A stretch of DNA of 64,000 nucleotides from Metarhizium brunneum (lineage: Eukaryota > Ascomycota > Sordariomycetes > Hypocreales > Clavicipitaceae), in the NCBI RefSeq assembly GCF_013426205.1, contig NC_089422.1, forward strand, positions 1,550,001 to 1,614,000, written 5' to 3'. Positions 34,388 through 46,223 of the stretch are shown here, piece by piece. The position numbers and the translations under genes were made by a program. Under the pieces are notes generated by a model. That model made no database searches, was not told the origin of the DNA, and worked only from the letters and a program-made list of their open reading frames with translations. Within the stretch, counting starts at the first letter, position 1. The number at the start of each line of letters is the position of its first letter.

Positions 34388-35307
34388 ATGAGACACTATC
34401 TATGATGAGGGGCCTTCTTAGAACAGAACAAGATGGTAGAGGGCGCTCAATACGCAGATTTCTTAATTTCATGCCATGCATACGTATCTCCTTCATTTGA
34501 TTCATCACGCAGTGATGAAAAAGAGTATTAGTCACAAACGGTAAGTGGCAATAAGTGCCAGTAGATCTCACCGACATACTCCCTCGAGAATCTATCCGCG
34601 GACCGCAGATCAGACTTGTCTACAGTCTCAAAATCACACATGGCAAGGGGACGTTCATCAGTCGACGCATTTAATAGACGCCAGCAATTCAGGATTCGAA
34701 CACGACAGTTCCCGTTCAAGTCCTTGGCTTGTCGTCGCTGAGGTGTCGCCCGGCTCTCTTGAGGCCATTTTCCACAGTCTGGCCCGTCAAAGAGGCGAGA
34801 TCGATGAAGCCATGCGAGTAACCCTCCCACTTATCACTCTTCATTTCCTATAAAGCCTTGGTTGTACTTGGCATATCTACTTTTCGCAGTACGATTTGGA
34901 AAAAAGTACTCATTACCACCGAGCTCACTCAGTCTACCAAGGGAGACAATGCATCAACCGTCGCGAGGCTGGAAAGAAACCAACACGGCCCTTGGATCCA
35001 TGCGGCAACCGCAGGAAAAATCACGGCTTCCGTACCAGTTTACCATCATCCGGCAAGACATACAGAGTCAAGTATTACAGAATGCCCAAGTCCGCGACGA
35101 CACATTTAATCGCCAGTGTTTGGAAGTCGTCATCGCCACCCTCATGCGATGTTGGGGGCTTGCCCTGGGCCATCGCAAGCAGCTTCTTCCAGCCCGGATG
35201 CGTACATCTCGTAACTCGTACCTGGCCGGTCGGAAGTTCGTGGTAAATCGAGACACTTGGTTGCTGCTACAAACGATATACCCAAACTCTAAAACGTAAT
35301 TTTTAAT
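34388..35307. other. intergenic, possible further gene relic
   Basis: About 0.9 kb. The plus strand at 34650-34830 gives a protein-like stretch (WLVVAEVSPGSLEAIFHSL and following), and another open stretch lies at about 34900-35280, but no family is recognised and no complete model can be built. Confidence 0.4.
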
Positions 35308-38300
35308 TCATGTCCATTTTACCTGGCCCCAACCGGCAAGATTTTGTCTCCAGCTCTCAACTACTTCCTTCAAAGTGCCGTCCTCCACCAAGTCATTCAA
35401 TTCCCCGGCGCCGTCTTCGAATACCCAAGGCCGTAATTTTCCAACAAATTCGCTTCCGGTGCCCACCTCCTGCTTCAATTGAGCAATCAGCGACTTGCCA
35501 TCCTTCAAGCCTGCCTCTGCAGCAGCTTGCAGTCCCTTGACTTGCGATACTACTTCTTTCGGCAAATTGCTGCTCCCTGATCGATCGCGTTCCTTTTCTC
35601 GCTCGTTAAACGACAAAATCCATTGCGCAGTCAACTTGGCAGCCATGGCGGTGTCGCGAAGCATTGTTACCTCGTGGAACGACCGCAGCGCTGATACAGT
35701 CTGTGCGACAGTGCCGTCAAGCTTGGGCAGCTCGTCGAGCTGCGTTGTTATCGCCGCCTTGACAGCCTCGGTGATTTGGCTGAAGATGTCTGAAAGCGGT
35801 GCTGACTTGTCGATGCCTACGCACAGCGGAATCAATGTGGCCAGCACATTGACAGCCTCGTAGTAAAGCATCTCGCTTGAGGTGCAATTGCCCGACGCCT
35901 TGTGCACAAATTTCGACATGGAATTGCCAATTCGGCACATCATTTCAATGACAAAGGTATTGTCGATGCCCATTACCGCTGCGGTAGCCTTGTAGACTGT
36001 TGGAGGCCGGTATGACAGGATATCCTGAAAGGCTTCGGCGAGGAGTGCCAGGTGACATCGAGTATTCTACATCATTAGCAACTGGCCGACATGAGAAAAT
36101 CGGTGTATACTCACAGAAGGGCCGGGGCCAAGACGGAGTCGCTCGTAAACCGGTCGCGATGAGTAACAGTCCCACGACGGAAATGATCCGTGGTCAACAA
36201 CATTTCTCAGTACCAGGTCATCAGGGACTTCGTCTGAGTGTGTCAAAAGAGAAAAAAAATTAGCACAGCCCGGGGCGAAATCCAACACAAAAACTTACAA
36301 AACCGAGCATCGTTCAAAAACTCGCCACAGGGCTCGCCAAGCAGTCTATCTGCTCGAACCTCCTCAACCAGACTCATAGCCCTCGTACAACCAGATCTCA
36401 GGTTCTCAATGTATTTGGGCATGTCAATGATGCTCCCATAGCTAGCTTCTTCGAACGCATCAATTAGCCGCCTTGGCATCTTTAGCTTCAGCGAATTGAC
36501 ATAATGAGACCTCAGGGTCTCAACAAGCTCCCAGCCCCAGCTATCGGATGAGTCTAAAATAATTGGCGATACAGTCGATAAGCGATCATAAAATATGGGC
36601 GCAAGCGAGTCCACAATGGTTCTCTTTACCGCCAGACCATGCCAGGCTTCGCGGGACCTGTGCGCCGACCCCAGGAGAAGGTGTAGCTGCACCAGTAGAA
36701 GAGAAATCTGGCTGTGTTTGGGCGTGAGAAAAGCTTGGTGCTCGAGAATGAACAGCGCCCGCAAGAGATGCTGAGAAACAGGTGGGGATGAGGGAATGTA
36801 CCCAGGTCGACTACGAAAAGTCAATTTGACATTACAAAATGCAACGGCAACGGAGAGTTCAGGCAAAATTTCGTTCTGGATGACAGGATTCTCGCCAAAG
36901 TCTTTACTTGCGGACTTATATGCGGCTAACGCCTCCTCGGATATCTTTGTCAAGCAGGTCGGACACGACTCTGACTCAAACTTGGCATTGCAAACCAAGC
37001 ATTTTGAACTGGGTTTCTCCCCGGCGATTGGCACTCGTCCAATTGGACAAGTTGAAAGCAAGTACTGTGTCTTCAGAGAGAGCAGACTAACCCTGGCGCG
37101 CTTTATGGGGTCGTCAACAGATTGTATCAACTGAGCGACGTAAGTGTACGCAACGTGCTTCAGGCCCGAGATGTCCAGCTGCTCCAAGAACTCCTTAACA
37201 TCGTCAAAGCACGCAGCGCTTGACTTCTGATCCTGGATATAGTTGAGCAACTCCCTCAATCGTAGCGAAAAGGGTTGATCATCTTTCATGTCGTCATCGT
37301 CATGCGTTTGTAGCTTGAAAGCGCTGGAAACACGAGCCAAAAGTATATTTCGCTTGTAAATAGGTTTCAGACCACTGGACCGCGCCAGCCTAAGCAACAA
37401 GCTTTTTAACCGTTCCACGATTCTTCTCAACGTCAGCCTCCTCAATCAACGGGTGGCAGCAGGAACAGACTTACTCTGTGTTGCAGCTCTTAAGATAAGA
37501 TGCGCCTTCAATAAAGTTCTTCCACACCAGCCAGTCACAGGCCAATAGCGACAACTCCCCATTCTCGTCTGTGTGTGACAAGCATGATTCGCAAAGATTG
37601 CACAGTGCCTCCCAATCTTGTTGCTTGCGGTAATTTGCTGCCGTTCGCTGGAAAAGCTCCTTTCTTCCAAGTCGAAATTGGGCAATGGGAGAAAATAAAG
37701 GGCTTTCAATGAGCGTTTTCACATCGTCCGCCGTTCCGTGCGTTTCAACAATATCGTACAACAGTAGAATCTCCTCCTCGGTTTTAATGCCTCGCGCGGG
37801 CGCTTCTTTTGACTCAGATGCATGCGCCTGTTCAGCGAGTTGAGCCGCACGCTGTATTTGCCTTTGTGCGAGCATTCCATACAACTTTTTTTTCTCCGGG
37901 GGAGATTGACTGCTCGTCTGTGGTCACAGTCAGCAATTGTATAAAACGCCTGTGATCCCGTCAACCTACAGCTAGCATGTGAGTGATAACAATGTTCCAA
38001 AACATAAAGTCCCTCTCTTGGGAAAATGATCTATCGATAATGGCCGCAATCTAAGCCGTTAGCTTCACACCGTGACTGGAATCTTCGTGGGCATGACATA
38101 CTTGCTGAGCGCTAACCAAGTCCCAATGCAACAGACACGACTGCAAACACCTCGTGGCCGCAATTTTATCCTTGGGCGCCGCTTTGACAGCCCTTACCCT
38201 CAATGGCCCAATCGTCTCTGGAAATGCATCTTCTGGAATCAGGTCTAATGTCGCCCACTCCAACAAGTCAATGCCATCCACATCCTTTACCACCGTCCCA

Positions 38301-38596
38301 TCCCTGACAAACTTGTCCACAGCTGCAACGGCGGCAAACTTGGCGTTAGGGTCGTCCAACTGGCTCTCGGCGCATACTTTTACAATCTTCAATCCAAGTT
38401 AGTTCTAAGGCTTCAAGGAAAGCTATCGCTTGCGGCCACTGTATTCTCCTGGATCTCTCACATCAAAGTACTGGTCGTTGAAAGTGCGCGCTCGTTGAGA
38501 GGCCAGTCTCATAGCCACAGACCAGTTGCCATCCTGAAAAGCAGATTGAAGCTGGATATCGACCCCGTTTCTCAAACGGGGGCGTTGACGACTCAT
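35308..38596 (-). CDS. MDM20: NatB N-terminal acetyltransferase auxiliary subunit (Mdm20/NAA25)
   Basis: Ribosome-associated scaffold of the NatB complex, which acetylates Met-Asp/Glu/Asn N-termini; TPR-like helical protein of the Arm1/Mdm20 family. Seven exons: 38596-38462, 38386-38102, 38050-37970, 37917-37475, 37440-36299, 36233-36115 and 36066-35308; all phases fit, giving 987 residues. The start gives MSRQRPRLRNGVDIQLQSAFQDGNW, a typical first repeat. A CxxC...CPTC cluster (CLVCNAKFESESCPTC) lies in the middle, as in other fungal members. The last exon holds the conserved C-terminal helices. The exon 3 donor is placed at GCT/gtaggt to keep the phase; a site one codon off is possible. Homology is judged from overall pattern and length. 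Confidence 0.88.
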
Positions 38597-39109
38597 TGCA
38601 TATGGGAAGCCGTGTGCTTTTCGGGCACGAGGGCGATAGTTGAGGATTCAAAGGCTGGTTGTTCACATAAAATTTGGCGGGGCAGCTTTTGGAGGGGCTA
38701 CAGGAGTTCTTAGTACAGTACATGCACTGTGCGTACATGCGGCACTCTTGTCAGATGCTGTTTGCGCCGTGGCATTTGAAGAACCTGAGACACATGATTT
38801 TGTTTATGAATGTTCTTCCATAATAGGTAGGGGAATTGGTATACAAGTCTGTCGCACCCTTTTACGCAGCCACACAACGCCCTTCCAGAAAGCCCCCAGC
38901 ATCGTTCTTCACCAACCCCCTTCCTAATCACACAATAATATACATGATTGCTCCGTACATTGACACTATTCCATCATGGCTGGAAAGAATGCCAACTAAC
39001 TCCCTGTGGCTGTATGCAGCCGCCATTGGCGAGCTCGGCACTCCTCACATCAAATATTAAGGATGGGTCAATCTCCTGTAGTCACATCTTGATGTCATCC
39101 AAACCCAGA
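38597..39109. other. intergenic
   Basis: About 0.5 kb between the MDM20 start and the COX23 stop. No supported gene. Confidence 0.5.
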
Positions 39110-39539
39110 TCATCCAAAGATGCCCCCGCGTTCCTTCTTTCGCCTCTCGGTCTACCAATCATCAACAATTAGTCCATCATATAGTCTCGTCTGCGGCACA
39201 CCCGCAATCTTGAACATGGGCCATACGTACCCAGGCAGCCTTGCAGTCCCGATACGCCCTACAACTGTCAGCACGCGTCGACCCTAATTTCATGGGACAG
39301 GACATACTGAAAATACTCTCCGCACATAGATTTATCCCCCCCGTTCCGATATAAACATTTATAACTTCGCTGCGCTGCCTCTTGGCACGGATCGTAGAAC
39401 TCGGACTTGGATTTCCTGTATTTCGTCAGTCAATGCGGCGTTATGTTGTATCGGCATATGCGGCATACGTCTCGAATTTCTCTTTGCTCTTGATGTTCCA
39501 CGGGTCCTTTTCGGACGCCGGGGGTGCTGAGTCTGACAT
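39110..39539 (-). CDS. COX23: cytochrome c oxidase assembly factor Cox23 (CHCH protein)
   Basis: Small twin-CX9C protein of the mitochondrial intermembrane space, needed for cytochrome oxidase assembly. Four short exons: 39539-39469, 39415-39308, 39258-39231 and 39151-39110, with introns of 53, 49 and 79 nt; total 82 residues. The spliced protein reads PWNIKSKEKFETKSKSEFYD, then CQEAAQRSYKC, CGEYFQAYRDC and a final WTERRKKERGGIFG. The four cysteines make the two CX9C pairs, and the FYDPCQEAA core is typical of Cox23. The start at 39539 gives a length usual for filamentous fungi; a longer N-terminus is possible because the frame is open upstream. A TACGGAGTA motif sits about 100 bp upstream. 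The gene is easily missed because no exon exceeds 110 nt. Confidence 0.9.
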
Positions 39540-39728
39540 GTCGGGTGGTGTGGTTGGGATGATTTCCAGACTCTGCATTGGCATGAAGTCATTCCACGGC
39601 AAAATATCGGCAACGGCGGAGCCCGGTATCATTCGCACAGTACGGAGTACAATAAACATCCACAGTACCAAATCACGTAAGTGACCAGTGTGCCACGAGG
39701 TCAATTTACCACGTCTTCGAATACGAAA

Positions 39729-41119
39729 TTAATCCGCCTTTTTAATACTCTCCCAAAATCCATCGCCGTCAAAGTCACCCTTCCTGTTCCCGAATAAGCC
39801 AGCCCTTGCCAACTCAATCTTCCGCACCGTCTCCTTGCTGCAACACAGCCCGACATCAAACTCCTTCAAGTCAGTGTCACCCATCAGCGCCAGCGCCGCT
39901 AATCCCAGATACGAATGATACAAATCAGGCGGCCCGCCGGCATGTTTCGAAAAGCCGCCTATTCGATGTTGTGTGACATCCAAAAGGTACTGCCTAGAAG
40001 GGGGGATGTTGACGGCGTGAAAACTGTCCACCATCTACTCACCATCAGCAAAGCTCATTACCACTCGTGATACCAACCACCATCTACTTACCGCAAGGGT
40101 CCCGGCAACCCACCAACAATAGCAAGTATCCGCCTTTTTATTCCACCGCCCATTATATCCCACGTGGGCGCAGTGATGTGACAAGCTCAGATCGCCAAGT
40201 TTGGCCTGCACGTAATTCGCATCTCCCTCGTCAGACTCATCTTGCTCTTGCTCAACGAGGTAGTTGAACTGTCTGTGAACAAGAAAGTGAATCAACGCAT
40301 CGCGATCTGGTACCCCTTTGCCGACGGCTTCGCTTTTATGTGGCGCTGTTGATGATGCGGGGCGATCGAGCATGTATAATGCTGCGATCGCGCAGTAGGC
40401 ATAGCCGGCTTCTCCTATTAGCATTTATTTATAATCGAAAAGGGTGTCATCTTACATACCGTGAGACTCGTGTTGCGATAACTCTGCCGCGCCACCATCG
40501 TACGTCTCCTCGCAATTAGCTCCCAATTCATGTCGAATGTCATGTAAAAACCTACCTGCGTATGTCGTATGTGATCAACCATCCTCTCAACGTCAATATC
40601 CTCCTCATCCCCTTCCCCACGGAGCATCCACCTAATTGCACTCGCCAGGTAGCTATGACGGGTATCTCTCCCTCCCACAGCCTCTCCCTCCCACAATACC
40701 TGGCCAAAACTCCCGTCCGGTCTCTGCAATTTCGTCACCCACCGGAGAAGTTTGCGCCGCTGTACGCCTGTAAAAGCCGCTCTTGCCTCGTCGTCTGTTC
40801 CGGCGGCAACGCCTAACAAGAGTAGGGCGAAGAAAGTTGTAGCCAGGTTTGCTGACCCCTTTGTCGCATCTTGCCCTGACATGACATGGGTTGGGCTGCC
40901 GCAGAAACCGCCGTCGGGATGCTGCAGGCTCAGCACCCAGGAACGAATGGATGAGCGCTCCTTCGAGGTGAATGGCACAGAAAGCAAATCGAGGGCCGAG
41001 ACAATGAAGAATGCGAATGTAAGGCGGGTGGAGTCGTTGGTTGTGTATGCCGAAGGGAGATAGCTGGTGAAGCAGCGTTGCCAGTACTTGACATGCCGTG
41101 GCTTGTCGAGAGACGCCAT
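39729..41119 (-). CDS. CDC43: geranylgeranyltransferase type I beta subunit
   Basis: Catalytic beta subunit of GGTase-I, which attaches geranylgeranyl to CaaL proteins such as Rho GTPases. Four exons: 41119-40556, 40508-40460, 40414-40092 and 40034-39729; total 413 residues. The protein shows the prenyltransferase alpha-alpha barrel repeats: LQHPDGGFCGSP, LQRPDGSFG, TYDGGAAEL...HESHGEAGYAYCAIAAL, and GGFSKHAGGPPDLYHSYLGLAAL. The zinc ligands expected from family knowledge (Asp and Cys in a DxC motif near WWVAG, and the PDLYHS His) fit DTCYCWW and DLYHSY. The ATG at 41119 is the first Met in frame. It is divergent from ILM1, with which it shares an 0.8-kb upstream region. Confidence 0.94.
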
Positions 41120-41943
41120 GGTGCTGGGCGCCAGGTGCAATTGTCTACTTTGAGTAGTCTTGTTGCCTAGCAGATATGAACATCATGTCAATCCCTCTGC
41201 ATGCAGCATCGCGGACGTTGAAGATGATGGTGCTTGAACGAGGGCTGATGAAGGGCTCAGGACCCCTTCCCCACCCCCACCAGGCTTCCGGCAAAGCTCA
41301 AGCTCCAACGTCACCTGCAGCTACCGTCTGGTAGGTACTCCGTATGTATGCCTTCCTCCACCGAGTCCACCTTTTTTTTCTTTGTAAAAACATCCAACAA
41401 GCTCAACGCCACACCGTTTCTTGTACCACGTCCAAGCCACGCCCCTACATTCCAGTCCCTCTCTACCGACTACCCCTGTCCAGACTCTACACGTCGACCA
41501 AAATACGTGTCGCATCCTCAACCACCGGACCCCAGTGACGCTGGTCGCAAAGCCAGCTGCATCTGAAGGCCGTGTGACTCTGCGCCCGAAGTCCATCATT
41601 CGACAAAGCGACCAGCTTCCCAAGCTTACCAGGACCAGACTTTACTTTTCTTCTACTCCGTAGGCTACGCATCGTTGGTTCTTCCAGCCTCTGTTTCCCG
41701 TTCTGCGATTCTGAAACATTCAAAAACGTGTCCTCGTCCCATGTCGCTTCAGACGACCGTTTCGACTATTCTATAGTTATTAACCATTTACACTGCGACT
41801 CGCCTTTGCAAACGCCCCGTCTCTACAGCCGGCCCCCATCGCAGCACTGACCAAATACTCTTCCATCTTGCCAAGCAACTAGCAAACTCACCATTCGGCT
41901 ACCGTCCAAAACCAACAATCAACAACCCATCACACCCACCGCC
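41120..41943. other. shared upstream region of CDC43 and ILM1
   Basis: Bidirectional promoter region of 0.8 kb. It contains two TACTCCGTA motifs (41336-41344 and 41654-41662) and C/T-rich tracts near 41890-41943. No gene called. Confidence 0.5.
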
Positions 41944-42633
41944 ATGGCTCTCATAACATCCCAAACCCTCATCACGTCCATATCGCTCTTCCACATCACC
42001 CTGGGCTTCTTCTTCCTCACAAATCCCAGCACTATCAACGACCAAATCCTCGTCCAAGTCCTCGGCCAAAGCATGGGAATCGTAAGCAACCACGGCTACC
42101 CAATCTCTCCATCCCCAAAACCAACAAAACACGGCTAACAACAATAGCCCTTTGCGCGCGGCTTCGACGCACAATCCCACACCCTCAGCTTTCTAGCCGT
42201 CGTCCTCGCCTTCTTTGGCTTCAGCGACCTCCTCTCGCTGGGTATGCCCGAGGAGCTAGGCTCCCTGTACTACTGGGGAACACAAGGTACTCTTTCCCGC
42301 CAACCGTACTCACACCAAGGAGTTGCTAACGGATTCCCAGCCCCCATGCGAGCCTTCCTCTCCATGACACTCACCTTCTACACCTACACGTTCGGCCCGT
42401 CATCCCCTCTCTACGGCGGCGCAACGCACCGCACCCGCGGCGGTTACAACGCTTCATACTCGGCCGCCTCGTGGGGCGGTGACGGTCTCAAGAACCGCGT
42501 CTTCTTCACATTTGTGTTCATTGAGATGATTGCCTGGTTTTGGGTATGGGTTACGCTGAGGGAGGAAAAGGCCGGCGTGGTGGAGAGGATGAGAACGGGT
42601 GCTGCGGCCAAGAGACGCACGCACGAGGAATGA
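41944..42633 (+). CDS. ILM1: Ilm1-family membrane protein (increased loss of mitochondrial DNA 1)
   Basis: Predicted 189-residue ER-type membrane protein of the fungal Ilm1 family (PF10311), whose loss in yeast affects mitochondrial DNA maintenance. Three exons: 41944-42081, 42148-42286 and 42341-42633, with introns of 66 and 54 nt. Four hydrophobic segments are visible: LITSISLFHITLGFFFL, LSFLAVVLAFFGFSDLL, AFLSMTLTFYTYTF and FFTFVFIEMIAWFWVWV. The C-terminus is basic and cytosolic-like. Length and arrangement match the family. Function beyond the family name is not clear. Confidence 0.88.
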
Positions 42634-43183
42634 CGGTCTATGATTCGGGGGGCGGAGGAATCCTGTTTGATATTTCCTGGCTACGGCCAGAGGGGGTGGG
42701 TGGTGTTGGATATTAATGCCCAGGGCCGGCGTAGGATTATACCCAATTTACGACACGTTATCATGTACACATTTTGTAGCCTGTGACGTCACCTGCACGG
42801 CATGTAGAAAGTTGCTGTATCCCGTTGAGAATTGTGGATTGTGCCGGTGACGGACAGGTATGCAGGTGCCAGACAACAACTTCACACGATAGAGTTCCCC
42901 CAATCAAGTGGACAAATTAAATAATAGTCGATGAGACAATTTTCATCATGTAAAATACATTCATGGTATCCATAGCCGTACATGGGTATATTCCTCCAAG
43001 CTACATGCACAATTCTCCATCCCAAATGCAACCTAACAAAAACGAAATACAGGCATGAAATATATCTGAGAAGCAGCGCAAATGCTTCCCAAGGAATATA
43101 TATAGTTGGGTCGTAAAAGTCAGGAAAAATAACGATGGCCGTCCACTTCTGACAGCCACCAAGCCCAAGCCAAGCGCTTCAAG
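42634..43183. other. intergenic between convergent genes
   Basis: About 0.55 kb of 3' flank shared by ILM1 (+) and the kinase (-). No gene seen. Confidence 0.5.
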
Positions 43184-46100
43184 TTACGACTTGGCTGCGT
43201 CTACTTTTGCCGTTGCGGGTGCATTTTCGGCTGATGGGCTCTCGGCATCGGCCAACTGCAACGGCTCGTCTTCGAGAATCTGCTCTTCGATAATCTCGCC
43301 TGGTCTCCCGACAATAGGCTGGAAAGACTCGACTTCTTCAAACTCATCCTCCTCTTCTTCGTCCTCCTCGACGACGGGCTCCTCATCTTCTTCCTGAATG
43401 GTGATTTCTCCCGATCGCCGACCCAGCGCGGAACCGCTTCCACTGCGCGAATGAGATCCTGAGTTTGCGTTACGGCTGATGTGATGGCCACCGCTGCCAA
43501 AGTTCAACGACGGCCCCTTGAAGATGTTTCTCTTTCGCTTGGCAAATAGCACCCCGGAAGAAAAGGGATTTGGTGAACCAGGAGGCGGTTGTTGGTTGCC
43601 GCTCGGCATTCCTTCATCGTAAATACGCAACGGAGGCGGAGCTGGAGACCCTCGAACAAGACGAATGTTGGAGGGAAACGAGTTGGCCGTCGGCGTAGCC
43701 GGCAGCACCTTGACGGAATGATGAGGAGACTGTCCGCGTCCAAGAGGAGTTTTCGACGTCGAGACGGAGCCGGCTGAGCTAGTTGATGAAGCCTTGGAAT
43801 GCGAGTGACGGTGGTGATGCATAGATCGAATGGAAGACACAGATGACGAGGTGGACTTTCTTCCTCGCAAGCCGGCAGAAGATCGACGCATAGCAGATCG
43901 AGGAGTAACAGGGGCGGGAGACAACGACTGGCGCTTGTAGGATGAAGAATTCGCTACTCGTGGCCGGAGAGGTTGTATGTGAGCCGAAGGGGGGAAAGAT
44001 GAGCCTGAGGGAGTTCTGGTGGGAACATTGGCTTGGCCATTAACCGGTCCTCCTTTGGTCAAGCCATTTGCCACGACACCTTTTGGCAATGATGCTGTTG
44101 GGTGGCCGCTATCAACAGAACTTGTAGTCGGGTACTTGCTTGTCTGAGGTCTTGGGCTGACATCTTTGCCACCGCTGTTACCAGAGCTATCCTTCAGATG
44201 TAAGTTAGGCGTGCTTCGACTCGTTCGCCTTTCGTGGCCCTTTCTCCGCTTCGTCGCATTTTCAATAAACCAATGTGACAGGTTCTTCCAGTGGGCAATA
44301 ATAGCTTGACTGGGCTTCTTCTTCGTCTTTTGCTGCCCATTTTGTTGAGTATTTTGCGCGGCACTGCCATTGCTTCTGATGCCAAGCGTATCCGAAGTTG
44401 TTACCAAATGCAATGTAGATCCACGGGACCTGGCGCTGCGAATCACGCCTTCCTTCGGTGGTGGGATGGGTCGACGGTGCCGTGAAGTGGATGCAGACCG
44501 AATTGAGTCCTTGTCAACTGGTGTCGGCGGAATGTCATTGTGAGGTCGGCCAGACTCTGGAAGCAATGGCAAGTCTGTCACTGTAAAATCGCCATGGTAA
44601 TTTGTGCTCCTTCGTTCTGGCCTTCCTCTTCTGGAGCCATGTTCACCGAGTCTAATAAACTGGCTTGTCAGGCCTGCATCCTCGTCCACATCCTGCAAAA
44701 TCGGCGTCATGCGGTCAAGTCGGCTCGAGGCGGCAGATAGCCTTCGCAGGCTCCTCTCTAGCTCCTTTTCTTGTCGTTTTCGATCCCTCCTCAACATCTT
44801 CCGTTCCTCCTTCTCCAATAGTAACGTCCACCAGCCGGCCAATGCATCGCATTTTTGCGCCAAGACACTTTCGATTACCGCATCAATGTCGACCCCGGCA
44901 CTTCGCATACGCTCCAGGCAGTCCTTTTCTAAAGCCGTGGAAAACGGGGAGTGTGCCTTGACGTCGAGAATTGCTTGTTGTGCAGGAGCATATTCTACAA
45001 GGAAGGGGTGTGCTAGTATATCAGGAAATGCCGGTCGAGGAAGGGGTCGTTTTGAAAGGAGGAGCTTGAGTAAGGAAATAGCATCCGAAGTAAGGTGGTC
45101 GGGGTACTTTGGTTCCTCGGACAATATTCTTGTTCGTGTAATGTTGTCGTCGTCGTCGTCGAAGGGCAATTCCCCGCAGAGCAGCGCGTATAATATAATT
45201 CCCAAACTCCAAACATCTACCTTTTCGCCGGCATATTTCTCCCCCTTGAGCATCTCGGGTGCTGCGTAGCATATTGTACCGCAGAAAGTTTGCAGATAAT
45301 TGGTGCGACCTTCGTACTCTCGCGTGAAGCCAAAGTCGACGAGTTTAACGTTTTCGTTTCTATCGAGCAGGATATTTTCGAGTTTCAAATCGCGATGGAC
45401 ACATGACTGCAAGTGGACGTACGATACAGCCCCGACAAGCTGGCAAAATATCTTTTGTACTTTGGCCACGGGGAGTGGTCCATGTTGGAGGAGATGGTTG
45501 TACAATTCGTCACCTTAGCCAAGTCAGCCGTGATATGTAGACCAATTTCCGCCTACCGCCGACGAATTACATACCAGAGCAATATTCGAGCACGAGCCAC
45601 ACCAAGTTTTCCGTCACAATGACCTCGTATAGCCGCGCAATGTGCGGGTGAACAAATTGTCGGTGGTGGTGAATTTCGCGAGCAAGGTTGGCATCGTCCT
45701 TGTGCGCGGATTTTAAAACAACCTGTCATATCAAGCAGAGACAGTCAGTTTCAGCCAAACTAACACGTGAATGCTAGTCGCCGTGGCATGCGGCACAGGA
45801 CAGTGTACCACAGGTCATACCTTCGACCCATTGGTGAGCTTATGTGTCGCAAGATAAACTTTTCCGAATGATCCCTTTCCTATTAATCGGCCGAGGGTAT
45901 AATTTCCAACGGATTTCAGCTCGCTGCTGGAGAATTCGCTGGACAAAACATGTTTGTTAGCACCGGTCAACAGCATGTGAGATGGTGATGATGACAATCT
46001 CCTTCACAAAAGGGGCAAACTCGGAAAGGCTGATAGCTACTTACTCCAACAACTGCTGGTATGAATTGGCCAACTGAGCAGAGGGAAAGAAGGTTAGCTT

Positions 46101-46223
46101 CTCGCGATTACCTTGAAGGGCATTCGATTGTTGGTAAAGCGGGCTTGCAATTGTGCCAAACATGATGGTCCGTACCTTGGCCTTGCGCCCCTGCACGTCA
46201 GCCTTCCCCTTGGCTGATTGCAT
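43184..46223 (-). CDS. CAMK-type serine/threonine protein kinase with long disordered tail
   Basis: Four exons: 46223-46045, 45938-45821, 45722-45575 and 45513-43184; total 924 residues. The kinase domain spans about residues 55-320: Gly-rich loop GRLIGKGSFGKVYLA, Lys in VVLKSA, HRDLKLENILL catalytic loop, DFG in KLVDFGFTREY and the GTICYAAPEMLKG activation end. The PFDDDDDN stretch after GELPF is distinctive. The downstream region holds a basic coiled-coil-like helix (EERKMLRRDRKRQEKELERSL), Ser/Pro-rich low-complexity sequence and an acidic C-terminus. The best match by memory is the CAMK group, AMPK/Kin4-like, of filamentous fungi; the exact orthology is uncertain. The start may be 46163 (MFGTIAS), which lies 20 codons inside. 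Confidence 0.88.

Noticed and set aside
34685..34700. B-box-like GTTCGAATCC suggesting a tRNA on the minus strand
   Set aside because: The flanking bases do not form a T-stem and no A box or acceptor stem fits.
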